From positions 1 to 56,055 of the forward strand of contig JAEZHY010000131.1 in NCBI GenBank assembly GCA_023416335.1: 56,055 nucleotides of DNA, given 5' to 3'. The DNA comes from Pseudomonadota bacterium (GTDB taxonomy: Bacteria; Desulfobacterota; Syntrophobacteria; Syntrophobacterales; Syntrophobacteraceae). The translations under genes and the position numbers were made by a program. Positions within the stretch are counted from its first letter, which is position 1, and every line of letters begins with the position of its first letter. Of the stretch, positions 14,462 through 24,921 are shown piece after piece. Below the pieces are notes generated by a model. It did not search any database, had not been told where the DNA came from, and saw nothing but the letters and a program-made list of their open reading frames with translations.

Positions 14462-15646
14462 ATGCGAACATTACCGGCCCTTGCGCTGTTGTTCCTGATC
14501 GCATGGGCACCGGCAAACTGTGGAGCGGAAGAAACAGCAGCACCGATCGCTTCCCTGGCAAACCTGATCGAGCAATACGATTCATCGAGTTGCAGGGAAT
14601 GTCACCAGGAGATTTACAGCCAGTGGGAAAAATCCCATCATGCCAGGCCCCTGATGGGATGGGGAGACCGGATTTTGATGTCGGCTGCGCTGAAGGAAGG
14701 GCCCTTGGCGCCGGGACCTTCGCAGAAGGCGACGAAAGCCAACATGCCGTGCGCCAGGTGCCATCTTCCCCAGTTGATGGAGGCCACCGACGACGTAGCG
14801 GCCGAACTGGCAACCGCGATTCAGAAAGAGGACAGGGAGACAATCCGGAAGCTCACCATCAGCTGCCTGGTCTGCCACCAGGAAAAGGCGACAATTCATC
14901 ACCGCTACGATCCGAACACGCTGTACGGCTCAAAAGAGGTCCCCAATCACGAGGGAAAATTCAAGACGGTCGGCAGAAGTTCCGTAATGAGTTCCCCCGT
15001 GTTCTGCGGTCAATGCCATGGTTTGGGGCCGGTGCTGGATATCGAGCACCCGGTCCAGTGTGGAACCATCTACGGCAGTTATCTGCATGCATACATTCCT
15101 TCGGGCGGGACGCAAACCTGCCAGGACTGCCACATGCAGAACAAAGACCACACGATCCGGCCGGATTACAACAACCGGGAAGAGACTTCAGCGCTGCTGG
15201 CCAAGGCGTTCCCAATGGACGTCCAGGTGCTGAACTATACCTTTCAGCCTGTCGGCGAGCCCAGGCAGCCCATGATCGTTCTGAAAACGAAGATTACAAA
15301 CAATGCCGGTCATAGATTCCCGGACGGGTGACCGTCCACGAACCGGGCGGTGCTGTATGTAACCGCGGAAGATCAGTCCAACGAAAGTATTTTCGAAACC
15401 AAAAAAGTCTATATGCCCCAGTCTACCGACAGCCGGAATTCCATCATGGTTTTTGGTACGGACAGGAAAATGGGAATCATCCGGGACACATCCCTCCAGC
15501 CTTTCGCCCCGAAGGAGGAGACCTTTGAAATTCCGGTCGCAAAAGAAGTCAAAGCGGTAAAGCTGACCGTTCGGCTGGTCTTTTCCCTTCGTCCGGATGC
15601 AGACTACCCGATCCACTCAGTTACGAAGAACGTGACGTTAAGGTGA
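14462..15646 (+). CDS. Pentaheme c-type cytochrome with an in-frame UGA, candidate selenoprotein
   Basis: The frame from the ATG at 14462 encodes a signal peptide (about residues 1-22) and five CXXCH haem sites: CRECH (44-48), CARCH (97-101), CLVCH (135-139), CGQCH (182-186) and CQDCH (220-224). A TGA at 15329-15331 stops it after NNAGHRFPDG, but the same frame continues for 104 more residues (PSTNRAVLYVTAEDQSNESI onward) to TGA at 15644. The continuation has the beta-rich, coding-like pattern expected after a N-x-G/A-GH-x-x-P-x-G motif in multiheme cytochromes. Read through, the protein has 394 residues with residue 290 encoded by UGA. A hairpin at 15343-15368 fits a bacterial SECIS. The alternative is a TGC or TGG codon lost to mutation or a sequencing error. 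Without readthrough the gene would encode a 289-residue truncated form. The cytochrome is exported and likely periplasmic. Confidence 0.7.
15343..15368 (+). promoter_or_regulatory. Candidate SECIS element downstream of the in-frame UGA
   Basis: GCGGT (15347-15351) pairs with ACCGC (15362-15366). CC at 15343-15344 can pair with GG at 15367-15368 across a two-base GG bulge. The ten-base apical loop (GCTGTATGTA) begins with G and starts 20 bases after the UGA. Bacterial SECIS elements usually have a small stem-loop with a G at the start of the apical loop, 16-37 bases after the UGA, so position and loop agree. A competing hairpin closer to the UGA (15331-15337 with 15345-15351) is possible. Confidence 0.5.
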
Positions 15647-15707
15647 ACCGGTGCTGTTTCGCCGCAAGGCCTTCGAGGGTTGACGCGGGGTTTCATTCCC
15701 CGACAGC

Positions 15708-16307
15708 CTACCTGGACCACAGCAGATTACCCGCAATAGCCCACATGATTGCGCCGACCAGCGCATCCAGAATGCGCCAGGCGGTGGGCTTGCGAAAAAT
15801 CTGCTCAAGGGCCCTGGATCCGTACCCCAGGCCATAAAACCAGACGCACGAGGCGGCCATTGCACCTAAGGCGAACGGAAGACGGTCTTTCCCTGGAAAT
15901 TGCGCAGCCACGCTGCCGAGCAGCAGCACGGTATCCAGGTAGACATGAGGATTTAGCAGGGTCAGGGCCAGGGTTGTGATGGCCACCTTCAGAAGCACAC
16001 CGCAGGAAGGGGAATCCTCTGCGACCGGGAGCACGACCGGTCTGAGGGCAGCGCGAAAGGAAAGAAGGCCGTAGAGCACGAGGAATCCGGCTCCACCCCA
16101 GAGGGTTGCCTTCAGCAAAAGGGGAGACGAGGCCGCCAGCGTACCGAAGCCGCCTGCGCCAAGGGCGATTAGAGCGGCATCGCAGACAAAGCAGATCGAG
16201 CAAACGACGAAGACGAATTGTCCCTTGAGCCCCTGTTTCAAAACAAAGGCGTTCTGGGCGCCGATGGCAATGATCAGGCTTGCTCCGAGGCCAAAGCCGT
16301 TAAGCAT
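15708..16307 (-). CDS. LysE/ArgO-family amino-acid exporter
   Basis: A 199-residue inner-membrane protein with six hydrophobic segments. The start MLNGFGLGASLIIAIGAQNAF followed by LKQGL matches the ArgO signature (GPQNAFV-x-x-QG), and the TLLNPHVYLDT motif in the middle is the second family hallmark. The ATG at 16307 gives normal family length; a longer frame to 16415 would add 36 non-conserved residues and run through a dispersed repeat. Relatives export arginine or lysine. No LysR-type activator is adjacent. No strong ribosome site is seen before 16307, so an alternative start nearby is possible. Confidence 0.82.
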   Translation of the reverse strand: MLNGFGLGASLIIAIGAQNAFVLKQGLKGQFVFVVCSICFVCDAALIALGAGGFGTLAASSPLLLKATLWGGAGFLVLYGLLSFRAALRPVVLPVAEDSPSCGVLLKVAITTLALTLLNPHVYLDTVLLLGSVAAQFPGKDRLPFALGAMAASCVWFYGLGYGSRALEQIFRKPTAWRILDALVGAIMWAIAGNLLWSR

Positions 16308-16370
16308 GGCTGAGAGTGAAGGACTGTCCAAATATCTGATTCCTCTCCGGCTATGAGACCCTGTATTTTC

Positions 16371-16436
16371 TGAAACTTTTATAGAGGTAAACGGTGAGCG
16401 GCGTAGGGTGGGCACGGCTCCATCGTGCCCACCGTT
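16371..16436. repeat. Dispersed repeat family C, copy 1
   Basis: It starts GAAACTTTTATAGAGGTAAA and continues with CGGTGAGCGGCGTAGGGTGG. It then forms a perfect nine-base-pair hairpin (GTGGGCACG/CGTGCCCAC). The first 40 bases match 41031-41070 in the same orientation and 53340-53392 inverted. It lies between two minus-strand genes. Confidence 0.65.
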
Positions 16437-16472
16437 CGCCCCCTTGGAACAAACCTCATCAGGACGGCCGGG

Positions 16473-17099
16473 TCACAACGACTTGTAAATCTCAGCTAGA
16501 TGCCAGCGTGAGATGCCCTCTATCCAACGGTCATCTATGGCTGCCAAAACCCGGTCTCTATTGGCGATCGGAATACCCTCCGGAGAAAAATCCCGCCGGC
16601 TCCAGAAAGGGTAGTGCAGGAACACAGCCGTCCGGTTCGCTTCAACCTCCTGCCCGAAATCGAAACTTCCGTATTGCAGCGCCTGAGTCAGGGCAACAAA
16701 TTGCCCCACGGCATCTTTGCCGCCCAGCATGAATCTATCCGGTATGAAGCCTTTGAAATCCTCAGCGAAAAAGGATGAGACGATTCGTATCGGCGGCCTG
16801 ATGTAACTGTTGAACTTGTCCAGTTCTTCGGTCGGAACCCAGAGTTCCGCATGCTCTTTTGCCCCAACTATATGGGGCTCATAAAGGTCACGAATACAAT
16901 CATCGCCCTCAAATCGGGTTACATACCCGGATCGCGATGGACTCATGGTATTCCAGTCACGAGCAATCTGCTCAGCATAGCCAAGGTTCAGCACAGGGTA
17001 GAAGATCGGTTGTTCCGGCAACCGAGGCGGGAAGCGCTCAAGCCCCGATTCATAGATGAGTCGAAGTTCAATGAGACCGACCGGGCGATACAGAATCAA
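16473..17099 (-). CDS. ADP-ribosylation/crystallin J1-like protein
   Basis: A 208-residue soluble protein. It begins ILYRPVGLIELRLIYESG, then RFPPRLPEQPIFYPVLNLGY, and QIARDWNTMSPSRSGYVTRF follows. These are landmarks of a small family commonly labelled ADP-ribosylation/crystallin J1 in bacterial genomes. The usual Asp-rich metal site of ADP-ribosylglycohydrolases is not visible, so the label should not be read as an enzymatic claim. It may be a toxin-like or housekeeping protein. The gene lies 28 bases downstream of ftsK and could be co-transcribed with it. Confidence 0.7.
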   Translation of the reverse strand: MILYRPVGLIELRLIYESGLERFPPRLPEQPIFYPVLNLGYAEQIARDWNTMSPSRSGYVTRFEGDDCIRDLYEPHIVGAKEHAELWVPTEELDKFNSYIRPPIRIVSSFFAEDFKGFIPDRFMLGGKDAVGQFVALTQALQYGSFDFGQEVEANRTAVFLHYPFWSRRDFSPEGIPIANRDRVLAAIDDRWIEGISRWHLAEIYKSL

Positions 17100-17127
17100 T
17101 TACTTCCTCCAATGGGTTTCAGCCACG

Positions 17128-19923
17128 TTAGTCCTGCCGTGCCGGCACAAGAACAGTCCGGTTTCCGTTGCTTTCCATCGGGCTGACCAGGCCGGAAGCC
17201 TCCATCTGTTCGACCAGCCGGGCGGCACGATTGTAGCCGATCCGGAATTGACGCTGGACGGCGGAGATCGAGGCACGGCGGGAGCTGAGCACGAACTCGA
17301 CGGCAGTGTCATAAAGCGGATCTGAATCCTCGGTAAAACGTTCCGCCTCGGGCTCTCCCTCTTCGGCGTCATCCGCCCCGCCAAGTATGCCCTCAACATA
17401 CTGAGGCACACCGAATTGCTTCAGATACTCGGCAACCGCGGACACCTCCTCGTCAGCGACGAAAGCGCCGTGCACGCGTTGCGGATAACCGGTCCCCGGC
17501 GGCAGGTAGAGCATGTCCCCCTGCCCCAGGAGGCATTCTGCGCCCATCTGGTCAAGGATAGTGCGGCTGTCGATTTTGGACGAAACCTGGAAGGCGATAC
17601 GGGTCGGAATGTTCGCCTTGATCAGACCCGTAATGACATCGACTGAAGGGCGCTGCGTGGCAATAATGAGATGTATTCCGGCCGCCCGCGCTTTCTGCGC
17701 CAGGCGCGCGATCAGTTCCTCGATCTTCTTGCCCGCCACGAGCATCAGGTCGGCGAGTTCGTCGACTACTACCACGATGTACGGAAGCGGCGAGAGCAGG
17801 TCAGGATCTTCCTGGTTTGCTGAGAAAGGATCTATCAGCCGATCTCCGGCCTCGAGGGCTTCGCGTACCTTCTGGTTGAAGCCTTCCAGATTGCGGACGC
17901 GAAGACCGCTCATCAGGCAATAGCGCCTGTCCATTTCCCGGACGCACCAGTCCAGGGCGTTGGCCGCAAGCTTCATGTCCGTAACCACGGAGGCCAGCAG
18001 ATGCGGAATGCCGTCATAGATCGACAGCTCCAGCATCTTCGGGTCGATCATGACGAACCGGACCTCGTCCGGCGTTGCCCGGTAAAGCAGCGAAAGTATC
18101 ATCGCGTTCAGGCCGACGGACTTGCCCGACCCGGTCGTCCCGGCAACCAGCATGTGCGGCGCCCGGGCCAGGTCCGCCACCACCGGCTCGCCGATGATAT
18201 CCTTTCCGAGAACCAGGGCAAGTTTCGAGGGATGGGACTGGAAGACCTCGGATGACAGTACTTCCGAGAGGCGAATCATCTGACGGCGCGGATTGGGCAG
18301 TTCCAGCCCCATGCAGGTCTTGCCCGGTATGGTTTCGACCACCCTGATGGCAGCAAGGCCGAGTGCTCGGGCAAGGTCCTTCATCAGGCTCACAACCTGC
18401 CCGCCGCGAACGCCCACCGCCGGCTGCACTTCATAGCGCGTGATGACCGGACCGGCATAGGCGTCCAGCACATTCACCTTGACGCGAAATTCCGCCAGCT
18501 TTTCCTCTATCAATATCCCGCCGTCGATCAAATCGTCCTGGCTCATCGGCGCAACCGCCGAATCGGCAGGGCGCAGGAGTGCAAGTGACGGCAGGCCGAC
18601 ATCTCTACCGGATTCCGGCACGGAAGGTTCGCATCTCCCGTTCTCCGGAGCACCCGCCGCGCATGGTACAGGCTGACTAACGCAGCCGCAGGTGTACTCC
18701 CGGACCGAGGCGGACCTCACCCCTTCGTTGACCGGCTCGCGATTGAAGGCGGTCTCTCCCCGGACCACCTCCGGCAAGCCTGCAGCCGGTGTTTTGGACT
18801 CATCGGCCGGGAGCGTCCGCCCGGAAAAAACATATGCCGGGACCCGCGGCAAGGGCTTCAAAGCAGGGGCCGGACTTTCCACAACCGGGTCCGGGTGCCT
18901 GTCCGGCGAAGACCAGAAGGCCGCGTCAATACCCACCTTGAAACCATTACCCGGATGCTCGGTCTGCGGAGATCCCGCAGAGGTCTTTCCAACACCGTTC
19001 GATTTCGTGCCTGTTGGCTCCGCAGGCATGGCAAGCCTTACAGCCGGGGGCTCTTTGCGCGCATTGCAGGCAGCCGGCGAGCCCCCCTGCATACCTTCCC
19101 CCGCGGCATGAGACGAATACTTTCGCACACTGCCGGACAGTTGTCCGGCATAGCTTGCCATCAACCGCCGCCGGATCTCATCCATGTCCATTACGACGGG
19201 GGGCTCTGCATCGGAAGGTACCTGTTTGTTCTCCAGGGCTCGTAAGGCAGCCCGCCCAGCCCGATGTTTCTCCAGGTTTTCCAGTATCGACTGAAGATCG
19301 ATAACCTCCTCGGGTTCGGCCCCTACCTTCTTCTCATGCTTCGCAATGGGCGGCGCGCTCTCCGCGGCAAGGCGTATACAGTTTTGCGGACGCAGAGTTG
19401 TCTCCGAAGTATCCGGCGCACGATGAGGAAATGACCATGCATTGAAAGAAATCGGGAGGTCCTTTGAGACTTTTTCCGGTACGCGACGACCGCGTTCGTT
19501 CACCTGAACCGGCATGCTCTCTCCACACGGATTCGGAGAGGAAGGGGCATCGACAGGGCGAGACGAACGCTGCACCTCTCCCGCCCATTTGAGCAGATCC
19601 GGCCAGGAGCTTCCAAACCAATACGGAGCACCAACTCCTAAACCGCATGCCAGCACTGCCAATGCTATCCAGCCCGCAAAGGGTACCAGCGCCAATCCGG
19701 AGATCACGCATACGGTGCCCAATCTCCGCCACACTCTTCCCGCATCTTTATCCAAAGCCATTACCACACCAATATATTCGGTCAGCCGGCAGATCGTTGC
19801 CCACGCGTAGAAATCGAGCCGCCGCATGCGCTGAAGAGATCGCCGCCTGCTTGTAACGATCGAAAAATGAACGCTCGCGCCTCCATCAACCCACCCTCCG
19901 CCGACGGCAGTACCGCAAGCCAT
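17128..19923 (-). CDS. ftsK: FtsK/SpoIIIE-type DNA translocase
   Basis: Up to 931 residues. FtsK moves chromosome termini through the division septum and activates XerCD at dif sites. The C-terminal motor is complete: beta-domain sequence [20 protein letters not shown], Walker [18 protein letters not shown], Walker [16 protein letters not shown], and [35 protein letters not shown] and GQGDMLY. A winged-helix gamma domain ([20 protein letters not shown]) follows at about residues 870-931. Only one hydrophobic block (about 68-103) lies before a long low-complexity linker (about 110-450), so the membrane part is reduced compared with four-helix FtsK. The true start may be the ATG at 19761 or 19827; no strong ribosome site separates these choices. 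Confidence 0.92.
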   Translation of the reverse strand: MACGTAVGGGWVDGGASVHFSIVTSRRRSLQRMRRLDFYAWATICRLTEYIGVVMALDKDAGRVWRRLGTVCVISGLALVPFAGWIALAVLACGLGVGAPYWFGSSWPDLLKWAGEVQRSSRPVDAPSSPNPCGESMPVQVNERGRRVPEKVSKDLPISFNAWSFPHRAPDTSETTLRPQNCIRLAAESAPPIAKHEKKVGAEPEEVIDLQSILENLEKHRAGRAALRALENKQVPSDAEPPVVMDMDEIRRRLMASYAGQLSGSVRKYSSHAAGEGMQGGSPAACNARKEPPAVRLAMPAEPTGTKSNGVGKTSAGSPQTEHPGNGFKVGIDAAFWSSPDRHPDPVVESPAPALKPLPRVPAYVFSGRTLPADESKTPAAGLPEVVRGETAFNREPVNEGVRSASVREYTCGCVSQPVPCAAGAPENGRCEPSVPESGRDVGLPSLALLRPADSAVAPMSQDDLIDGGILIEEKLAEFRVKVNVLDAYAGPVITRYEVQPAVGVRGGQVVSLMKDLARALGLAAIRVVETIPGKTCMGLELPNPRRQMIRLSEVLSSEVFQSHPSKLALVLGKDIIGEPVVADLARAPHMLVAGTTGSGKSVGLNAMILSLLYRATPDEVRFVMIDPKMLELSIYDGIPHLLASVVTDMKLAANALDWCVREMDRRYCLMSGLRVRNLEGFNQKVREALEAGDRLIDPFSANQEDPDLLSPLPYIVVVVDELADLMLVAGKKIEELIARLAQKARAAGIHLIIATQRPSVDVITGLIKANIPTRIAFQVSSKIDSRTILDQMGAECLLGQGDMLYLPPGTGYPQRVHGAFVADEEVSAVAEYLKQFGVPQYVEGILGGADDAEEGEPEAERFTEDSDPLYDTAVEFVLSSRRASISAVQRQFRIGYNRAARLVEQMEASGLVSPMESNGNRTVLVPARQD

Positions 19924-20535
19924 GCAGAGTTGGTTCCGACTTCATCGAGGCACGGGCTCCGGAGGTTTTCCTTTACTGATCTCCCAGGATGAACAGCCGA
20001 TCCATCCTGCTCAGAAACCTTCCCTTTGCCAAAGGGATCGCGTGGAGGAGAAGAGGTTGAACTATCCCCGGCAAAATGGGTGCGGGAGATTTGGGACGCG
20101 ATTAAACCTCCTCCAAATGCTTAAGTCAACAGGATTGGGAGCCGATTTCGGAGTGCGCGCAATAACTGATGAGACCCCGCATAGTTAGACAACCGGGAAA
20201 AATGATCTCTCAGGGGCTATCCTGTCTTGCCTTTTCGGATAACCGGACGTCGGGCACGCTTTGGACGAAGGGTGGCGCGGGAGAAAGTCCTTTTGCTGCC
20301 CGGTGAGAAAAAAACGCCGAGGATTAGACAGACCGGGGCTAACCGACTTCTGCTTTGAGACAGCGACATCAAATGGTTGCCGAATAACGATGTGATACCA
20401 GGACATTCAGGAAGATTTTGAATTCACGGCTTATCGGAATTCTCTTTTGGTACCCGCACAGGGATTTCCCAGACGAATGAATTGCGTTTTAACGGGAAGG
20501 CTGAAAGAGATTCGCCTTCCCGTCCGGCGGCGGGT
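19924..20535. other. Intergenic region between ftsK and the chemoreceptor gene
   Basis: About 600 bases with no supported gene. A weak relative of hairpin repeat family B is at about 20265-20312 (AAGGGTGGC and TTTTGCTGCCCGGTGAG). Near 20415-20435 lies a short piece (TTGAATTCACGGCTTATC) similar to the middle of repeat family A. The ftsK promoter should lie near 19930-20100. Confidence 0.4.
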
Positions 20536-22452
20536 TCAGAAATCCGAAATGTCGGCAGGCTCCATGTGGCTGGAAGGTTTTTTCTCCCTTGCCTTGGATG
20601 TAAGTCCTGAGCCGGCGACCAATAATTGCCCGTTTCTTTTGGGATTGCCGGCAGGCAGCACCCTCCCGGCTCGCCTTCGTTTCGAGCGATCCTCAAGCTT
20701 TCCGTTTCCACTCTGGTTCGAACCCATGACCATGGACCCCAATCGATCGATCAGTGCTTTCATCAACTCGGCCTGCGTGTCCATCTGCCCGGATGCTGCA
20801 GCGAGTTCTTCCGAATTTGCCGCATTTTGCTGGACGACCTTGTCCATTTCGCCGATTGCCCTGCTGATCTGCTCTATCCCCTGCGCCTGTTCCTGAGATG
20901 CGGAAGAGATCTCACCTACAAGATCACTGGATTTGGCCACGCTGGCACGAACTTCGTTGAACTCCTTTTCGGTTTCTTCCACAAGACCCGATCCGTCCTT
21001 GACCTTCTTGACCGTACCTTCGATCAGGCTGGCGGTATTCTTTGCGGCTTCGGCTGCTCGCATTGCGAGATTGCGCACCTCATCGGCCACGACTGCAAAT
21101 CCTGCCCCGGCTTCACCGGCCCGTGCCGCTTCAACCGCCGCATTCAGTGCAAGAAGATTGGTCTGGAAAGCTATTTCGTCTATAGTCTTTATTATCTTGG
21201 ATGTTTCCTCGCTGGCTTTCGATATTTCACTCATCGATGCGGTCAGTTTGCCCATCGACAGGCCGGCCCGGGAAGCAGTGTCTTTGGTCCCGGTCATCAG
21301 TTGGTTCGCCTGATTCGAGTTACCCGCATTCTGCGCGGTCATCGAAGCCATTTCCTCAAGCGAAGAAGACGTCTCCTCAAGTGAAGAAGCCTGGTGGGAA
21401 GCTGCATCAGCCAGTTGCCGGCTCGATTCGGAAACCTGGTCAGCCGCTGCAGCCATTTCGTCGGCTCCCCTGCCGAGGTGGAAAATTGCTTCCAACATCG
21501 GTCTGACGATAGATCGAACCAGGAAATATCCTGCTGCGATGATCAACAATCCGATGGCCAGGACGGTAATAAGCGCTGCAGTGAGCACCTCTCGACATGC
21601 CTGTTCGATGACGATGCGATCGCTTCCAATGAAAAACATTCCCGCTATTTTGGAATCTGCACCGACGATCGGCCAGTAGGCAGTGTTATATTCCTTTCCC
21701 GAAATCATATTCCTGTCGATAAATTTCCCACCTTTTTTCAGGACCGTATCGATTACCCTCGGGTTGTCCATCTTCGTACCGATAATGCGCTTTCCATCCT
21801 TCTCCAGAGTCGTCGAAACGCGTTCGTCCCCTTTGAATATGGTGCATTCCACGTTGAAGTGCTTCTTGATATCGTCGACGAAAGCATTTGTAGCAGTCAG
21901 GTCGATACCGGGAGTAATGGTACCTATTATGCGATTGTTTGCCTTCACAGGCGCCCCGGCCCGAAGGGAGAATTTCACCACCGTCCCTTCCTCCATGCCC
22001 GTGGAGACCTCTCCTGCTTGAGCTTTCCTGACATTTATCTGGTTGGCGACGCTGTCGCCGATCTTATCCGAATGGCCCCGGGCGACGACCGTCCCGTTAG
22101 CATCGGCAATGGTCAAAACGCCAAGGCTGTTATTCGCCAGTAACGCCTTCGCAATCTCCTGGAGACGCCTGGTGTCCTTCTTCTCGATAGCGTCTGCAAG
22201 GTCCGGGCGAGTTGCAAATGAAACCGCGTTGGTTTTCAACTTATTCAATATATCTTCCAGTGTATTCTGGATGGCTATGGCAGTCAGGCCCGTTTCTTTA
22301 TCGGCCTGCTTATTGAATCCTTTCGTAAAGAAGTAATAGGCCGAACCGAAAGTGGCCCCACCCGCTATCACAATCGTCACGAGCGTGAGACAGATAATCT
22401 TTGCCGAGAACGAAAGGCGAGACCGCGATTTTTTATCTAAGTGCTTAGACAT
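20536..22452 (-). CDS. Methyl-accepting chemotaxis protein with a Cache sensor
   Basis: A 638-residue chemoreceptor starting at the ATG at 22452 (GGAGT nine bases upstream). A membrane helix (about residues 14-40) is followed by a large periplasmic Cache_3-Cache_2-like sensor (about 45-300), which contains [20 protein letters not shown] and [21 protein letters not shown] second helix (about 300-325) is next. The cytoplasmic signalling tip shows the near-invariant sequence [20 protein letters not shown] followed by [20 protein letters not shown]. Adaptation sites lie in [14 protein letters not shown]. The tail is long and basic, with no CheR-binding pentapeptide. Family knowledge suggests a small organic ligand; no che genes are in the window. 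Confidence 0.92.
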   Translation of the reverse strand: MSKHLDKKSRSRLSFSAKIICLTLVTIVIAGGATFGSAYYFFTKGFNKQADKETGLTAIAIQNTLEDILNKLKTNAVSFATRPDLADAIEKKDTRRLQEIAKALLANNSLGVLTIADANGTVVARGHSDKIGDSVANQINVRKAQAGEVSTGMEEGTVVKFSLRAGAPVKANNRIIGTITPGIDLTATNAFVDDIKKHFNVECTIFKGDERVSTTLEKDGKRIIGTKMDNPRVIDTVLKKGGKFIDRNMISGKEYNTAYWPIVGADSKIAGMFFIGSDRIVIEQACREVLTAALITVLAIGLLIIAAGYFLVRSIVRPMLEAIFHLGRGADEMAAAADQVSESSRQLADAASHQASSLEETSSSLEEMASMTAQNAGNSNQANQLMTGTKDTASRAGLSMGKLTASMSEISKASEETSKIIKTIDEIAFQTNLLALNAAVEAARAGEAGAGFAVVADEVRNLAMRAAEAAKNTASLIEGTVKKVKDGSGLVEETEKEFNEVRASVAKSSDLVGEISSASQEQAQGIEQISRAIGEMDKVVQQNAANSEELAAASGQMDTQAELMKALIDRLGSMVMGSNQSGNGKLEDRSKRRRAGRVLPAGNPKRNGQLLVAGSGLTSKAREKKPSSHMEPADISDF

Positions 22453-23031
22453 GATTTTGACTCCTTGAACTCGATAAGTGACAAAATACCTAATATGCCA
22501 CTGTAATCTATACAAAAAAGCGACTATCGACTTCAAATTGATATACCATTTTGCCTGTACCCATACATATACGTTCGGAGACTTTGTGAAAATTGATAAC
22601 TGGTTTTTTCCAATAAGTCAGAACAGACATAACGGGTCACTCCATGACGACCGAATGAAACAACCGGGAATAATATATAAATTGCAGGTTCTTAGAGTAT
22701 TGTCCGCACTAATATCGATTGCCGTCGCCGGTAAACTGCAGGACCCAAAACTGAGCAGAAAGCAGGAATTTCTTTTTGGCTGCAGGCGGATTGAGAAAAA
22801 CGACGCTTTGAAATGCCGGCGCTCATTGTTGCCTCAACAGTTACGTCTTGACACCCGACACTTTTCCCTATACTCCCGACGACAAGCAACAAGCTTTATC
22901 GCGCAAAATCGTCCTTTTCCAGACCAGAGAAGCATCAGGACGGCGCGTGCCTGATAAACTCGAAGTGCAATAAATGGGCTCAATGCAGGGATCTTAAAGT
23001 AAACAAATATATCATCGAATCAGGATTAATC
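22453..23031. other. Intergenic region between divergent genes
   Basis: A 580-base AT-richer region between the chemoreceptor (minus) and the beta-helix gene (plus). No gene is supported; a plus frame over 22478-22954 lacks coding character and a ribosome site. It should hold both promoters. Confidence 0.4.
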
Positions 23032-24921
23032 ATGAAACCCATAACTGCAGGTTTTCTCAGGTCAAGCGGGAAGTATGCGTTTATCCTGGCATTTCTTTTC
23101 TGCCAGAACGTGACGACATCTGCATTATTGGCCGGTCCTGTTCAAGACATGATCAACTCGATCGAAGATGGAGGAATTGTCGTCATCGGGTCCGGCACCT
23201 TCAATGAAACCCTGACGGTAAACAAGAACCTGACTCTTCAGGGCGTTTCCAGTTCGGCAACCATTTTACAGCCCGCGGCATCTGGGCAGCGGGTCATTAC
23301 CGTGGCCTCCGGATATACTCTCGTCTTGAAGAATTTGAAGGTAACCGGCGGGCAGTTGACGAATGCAGCGGGCGGAGGGGTTTACCTTGCCGGGGGAAAT
23401 CTGACGCTCCTGGGCGCTCATATTACCAACAATTCGGCGTCATACGGGGGCGGGGTATTCCAGGAAGGCGGCAGCGGGCGTGTAGAGGCCGTCGGCAGCG
23501 TGATACAGGGGAACACCGCCACGTTCCACGGAGGTGGGATGTATGTCCGTGGAAGCGCCTCGTTGACCGATACACAGGTAATTTCCAATGCGGCCGGAAA
23601 TCACGGCGGCGGGGTGCATGTTGACGCCGGAAGTGCCGTGATAAATGGAGGGCTCTTCAGCGGGAACAGTGCCGGCAGCGACGACAACGGAGGCGGGATC
23701 AACGTCAACAATGGACTGACCGTCACGGGTACGCAGTTCCAGAACAACACCGCAGGCGACAGCGGCGGGGCTGTGAGCCAGTGGAACAAGGGCTATGTCT
23801 GCTCGATCAGTGCCGCGACTTTTCAAACCAACTCTTCAAAAAACAACGGCGGTGCAGTTCTTGCAAAGGGCACCCTCAATCTTTCAGACTCGACACTGTC
23901 CGGCAACACGGTGGACTCCGGCGGGACCGGAGACGCTTATGGCGGGGGAATTTACACCGAAAGCCCCGCCACGGTGACCCGCTCCACATTTACCGGCAAT
24001 CAGGCAAAGTGCACCGGGTGTTCAGGATCCAGAGGCGGGGGACTTTTGATTTCCCTGGCCTCAGGCGACCTTTCGGTCAGTACCGTGACCGACAGCACCT
24101 TCGATGGAAATGACGGCTGGTTCGGCGGCGGCTTCCTGGCCTCCTACGGGACTCTGAACATAAGCCGGTGCGTATTCAAAAATAACACCGGCGGCTACGG
24201 CGCAGGTCTGTACGCCTTCGTGGTAAACGGCGATCGTCTCTTGTTCCAGAGTAATACAGCCGTCAACAAGGGCGGAGGGACTGAAGTCTCCGGAGGGACC
24301 ATTACGAATTCCAGGTTCCTCTCCAACAACGCCGGAGGCGGCGGAGGTATCTCCGGGGTATCCGGATACCTGAGCATCACAGGAAACCTGATCATTACAA
24401 ACGTACTGCTGGCAGGGAACAGCGCCGCCAACTCCTTCCTGGGTGGGGGAGGCATCCTTGTCGAATACCTGCCTGCGACCGTCTTCAACACCACCATAGC
24501 CCGACCATCGCGGGGGAACGGTTCCGGAATCACCGTTTCGAACGGTGCAACCCTCACTGTCAAAAACACCATTGCGGCAAACTACGCGACAGGCATCGAC
24601 GTGAACGGAGGAACTCTGACGGAGGATTACAACCTCTTTTTCGATAACGGGAGCAACACCGCCGCCTCCAATGGCGGAACCGTAAGCTCGGGCGTCCACA
24701 GCCTGATCGGGCAAAACCCGCTTCTGGTCAACCCCGGCGGCGGCGATTATCATCTCAAAGTGTCTTCCCCATGTATAAACAAGGGAACTTCTTCCGGCGC
24801 CCCCTCAGCGGACCTGGATGGAGCCAAACGGCCACAGGGGGCGGGCTATGATATTGGAGCCTACGAATACCGGGGAGTAGGAAGAGAGATTCCTCCGATC
24901 GAGCTGCTCCTGTTCGATTGA
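23032..24921 (+). CDS. Secreted right-handed beta-helix protein
   Basis: A 629-residue exported protein. The signal peptide (residues 1 to about 35) is followed by a long parallel beta-helix built from about 20-residue turns: GGGVYLAGGNLTLLGAHITN, GGGMYVRGSASLTDTQVISN, GGGINVNNGLTVTGTQFQNN and similar. Each turn has an aliphatic-N ladder and a GGG turn. The end (SPCINKGTSSGAPSADLDGA followed by YDIGAYEY) is the standard closing sequence of choice-of-anchor Q or polymorphic outer-membrane repeat proteins. No transmembrane barrel or sorting motif follows, so the anchor is unclear. Such proteins act in adhesion or as polysaccharide-active enzymes; no catalytic triad is visible. Confidence 0.8.
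   Translation: MKPITAGFLRSSGKYAFILAFLFCQNVTTSALLAGPVQDMINSIEDGGIVVIGSGTFNETLTVNKNLTLQGVSSSATILQPAASGQRVITVASGYTLVLKNLKVTGGQLTNAAGGGVYLAGGNLTLLGAHITNNSASYGGGVFQEGGSGRVEAVGSVIQGNTATFHGGGMYVRGSASLTDTQVISNAAGNHGGGVHVDAGSAVINGGLFSGNSAGSDDNGGGINVNNGLTVTGTQFQNNTAGDSGGAVSQWNKGYVCSISAATFQTNSSKNNGGAVLAKGTLNLSDSTLSGNTVDSGGTGDAYGGGIYTESPATVTRSTFTGNQAKCTGCSGSRGGGLLISLASGDLSVSTVTDSTFDGNDGWFGGGFLASYGTLNISRCVFKNNTGGYGAGLYAFVVNGDRLLFQSNTAVNKGGGTEVSGGTITNSRFLSNNAGGGGGISGVSGYLSITGNLIITNVLLAGNSAANSFLGGGGILVEYLPATVFNTTIARPSRGNGSGITVSNGATLTVKNTIAANYATGIDVNGGTLTEDYNLFFDNGSNTAASNGGTVSSGVHSLIGQNPLLVNPGGGDYHLKVSSPCINKGTSSGAPSADLDGAKRPQGAGYDIGAYEYRGVGREIPPIELLLFD

Noticed and set aside
15331..15351. Hairpin ACCGTCC/GGGCGGT immediately after the UGA as the SECIS
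   Set aside because: The stem is good, but its loop starts only about seven bases after the UGA, too close for a bacterial SECIS. The hairpin at 15343-15368 fits the distance better.
22478..22954. Plus-strand gene of 158 residues upstream of the beta-helix gene
   Set aside because: It overlaps the chemoreceptor start region, has no ribosome site and does not read as a normal protein.
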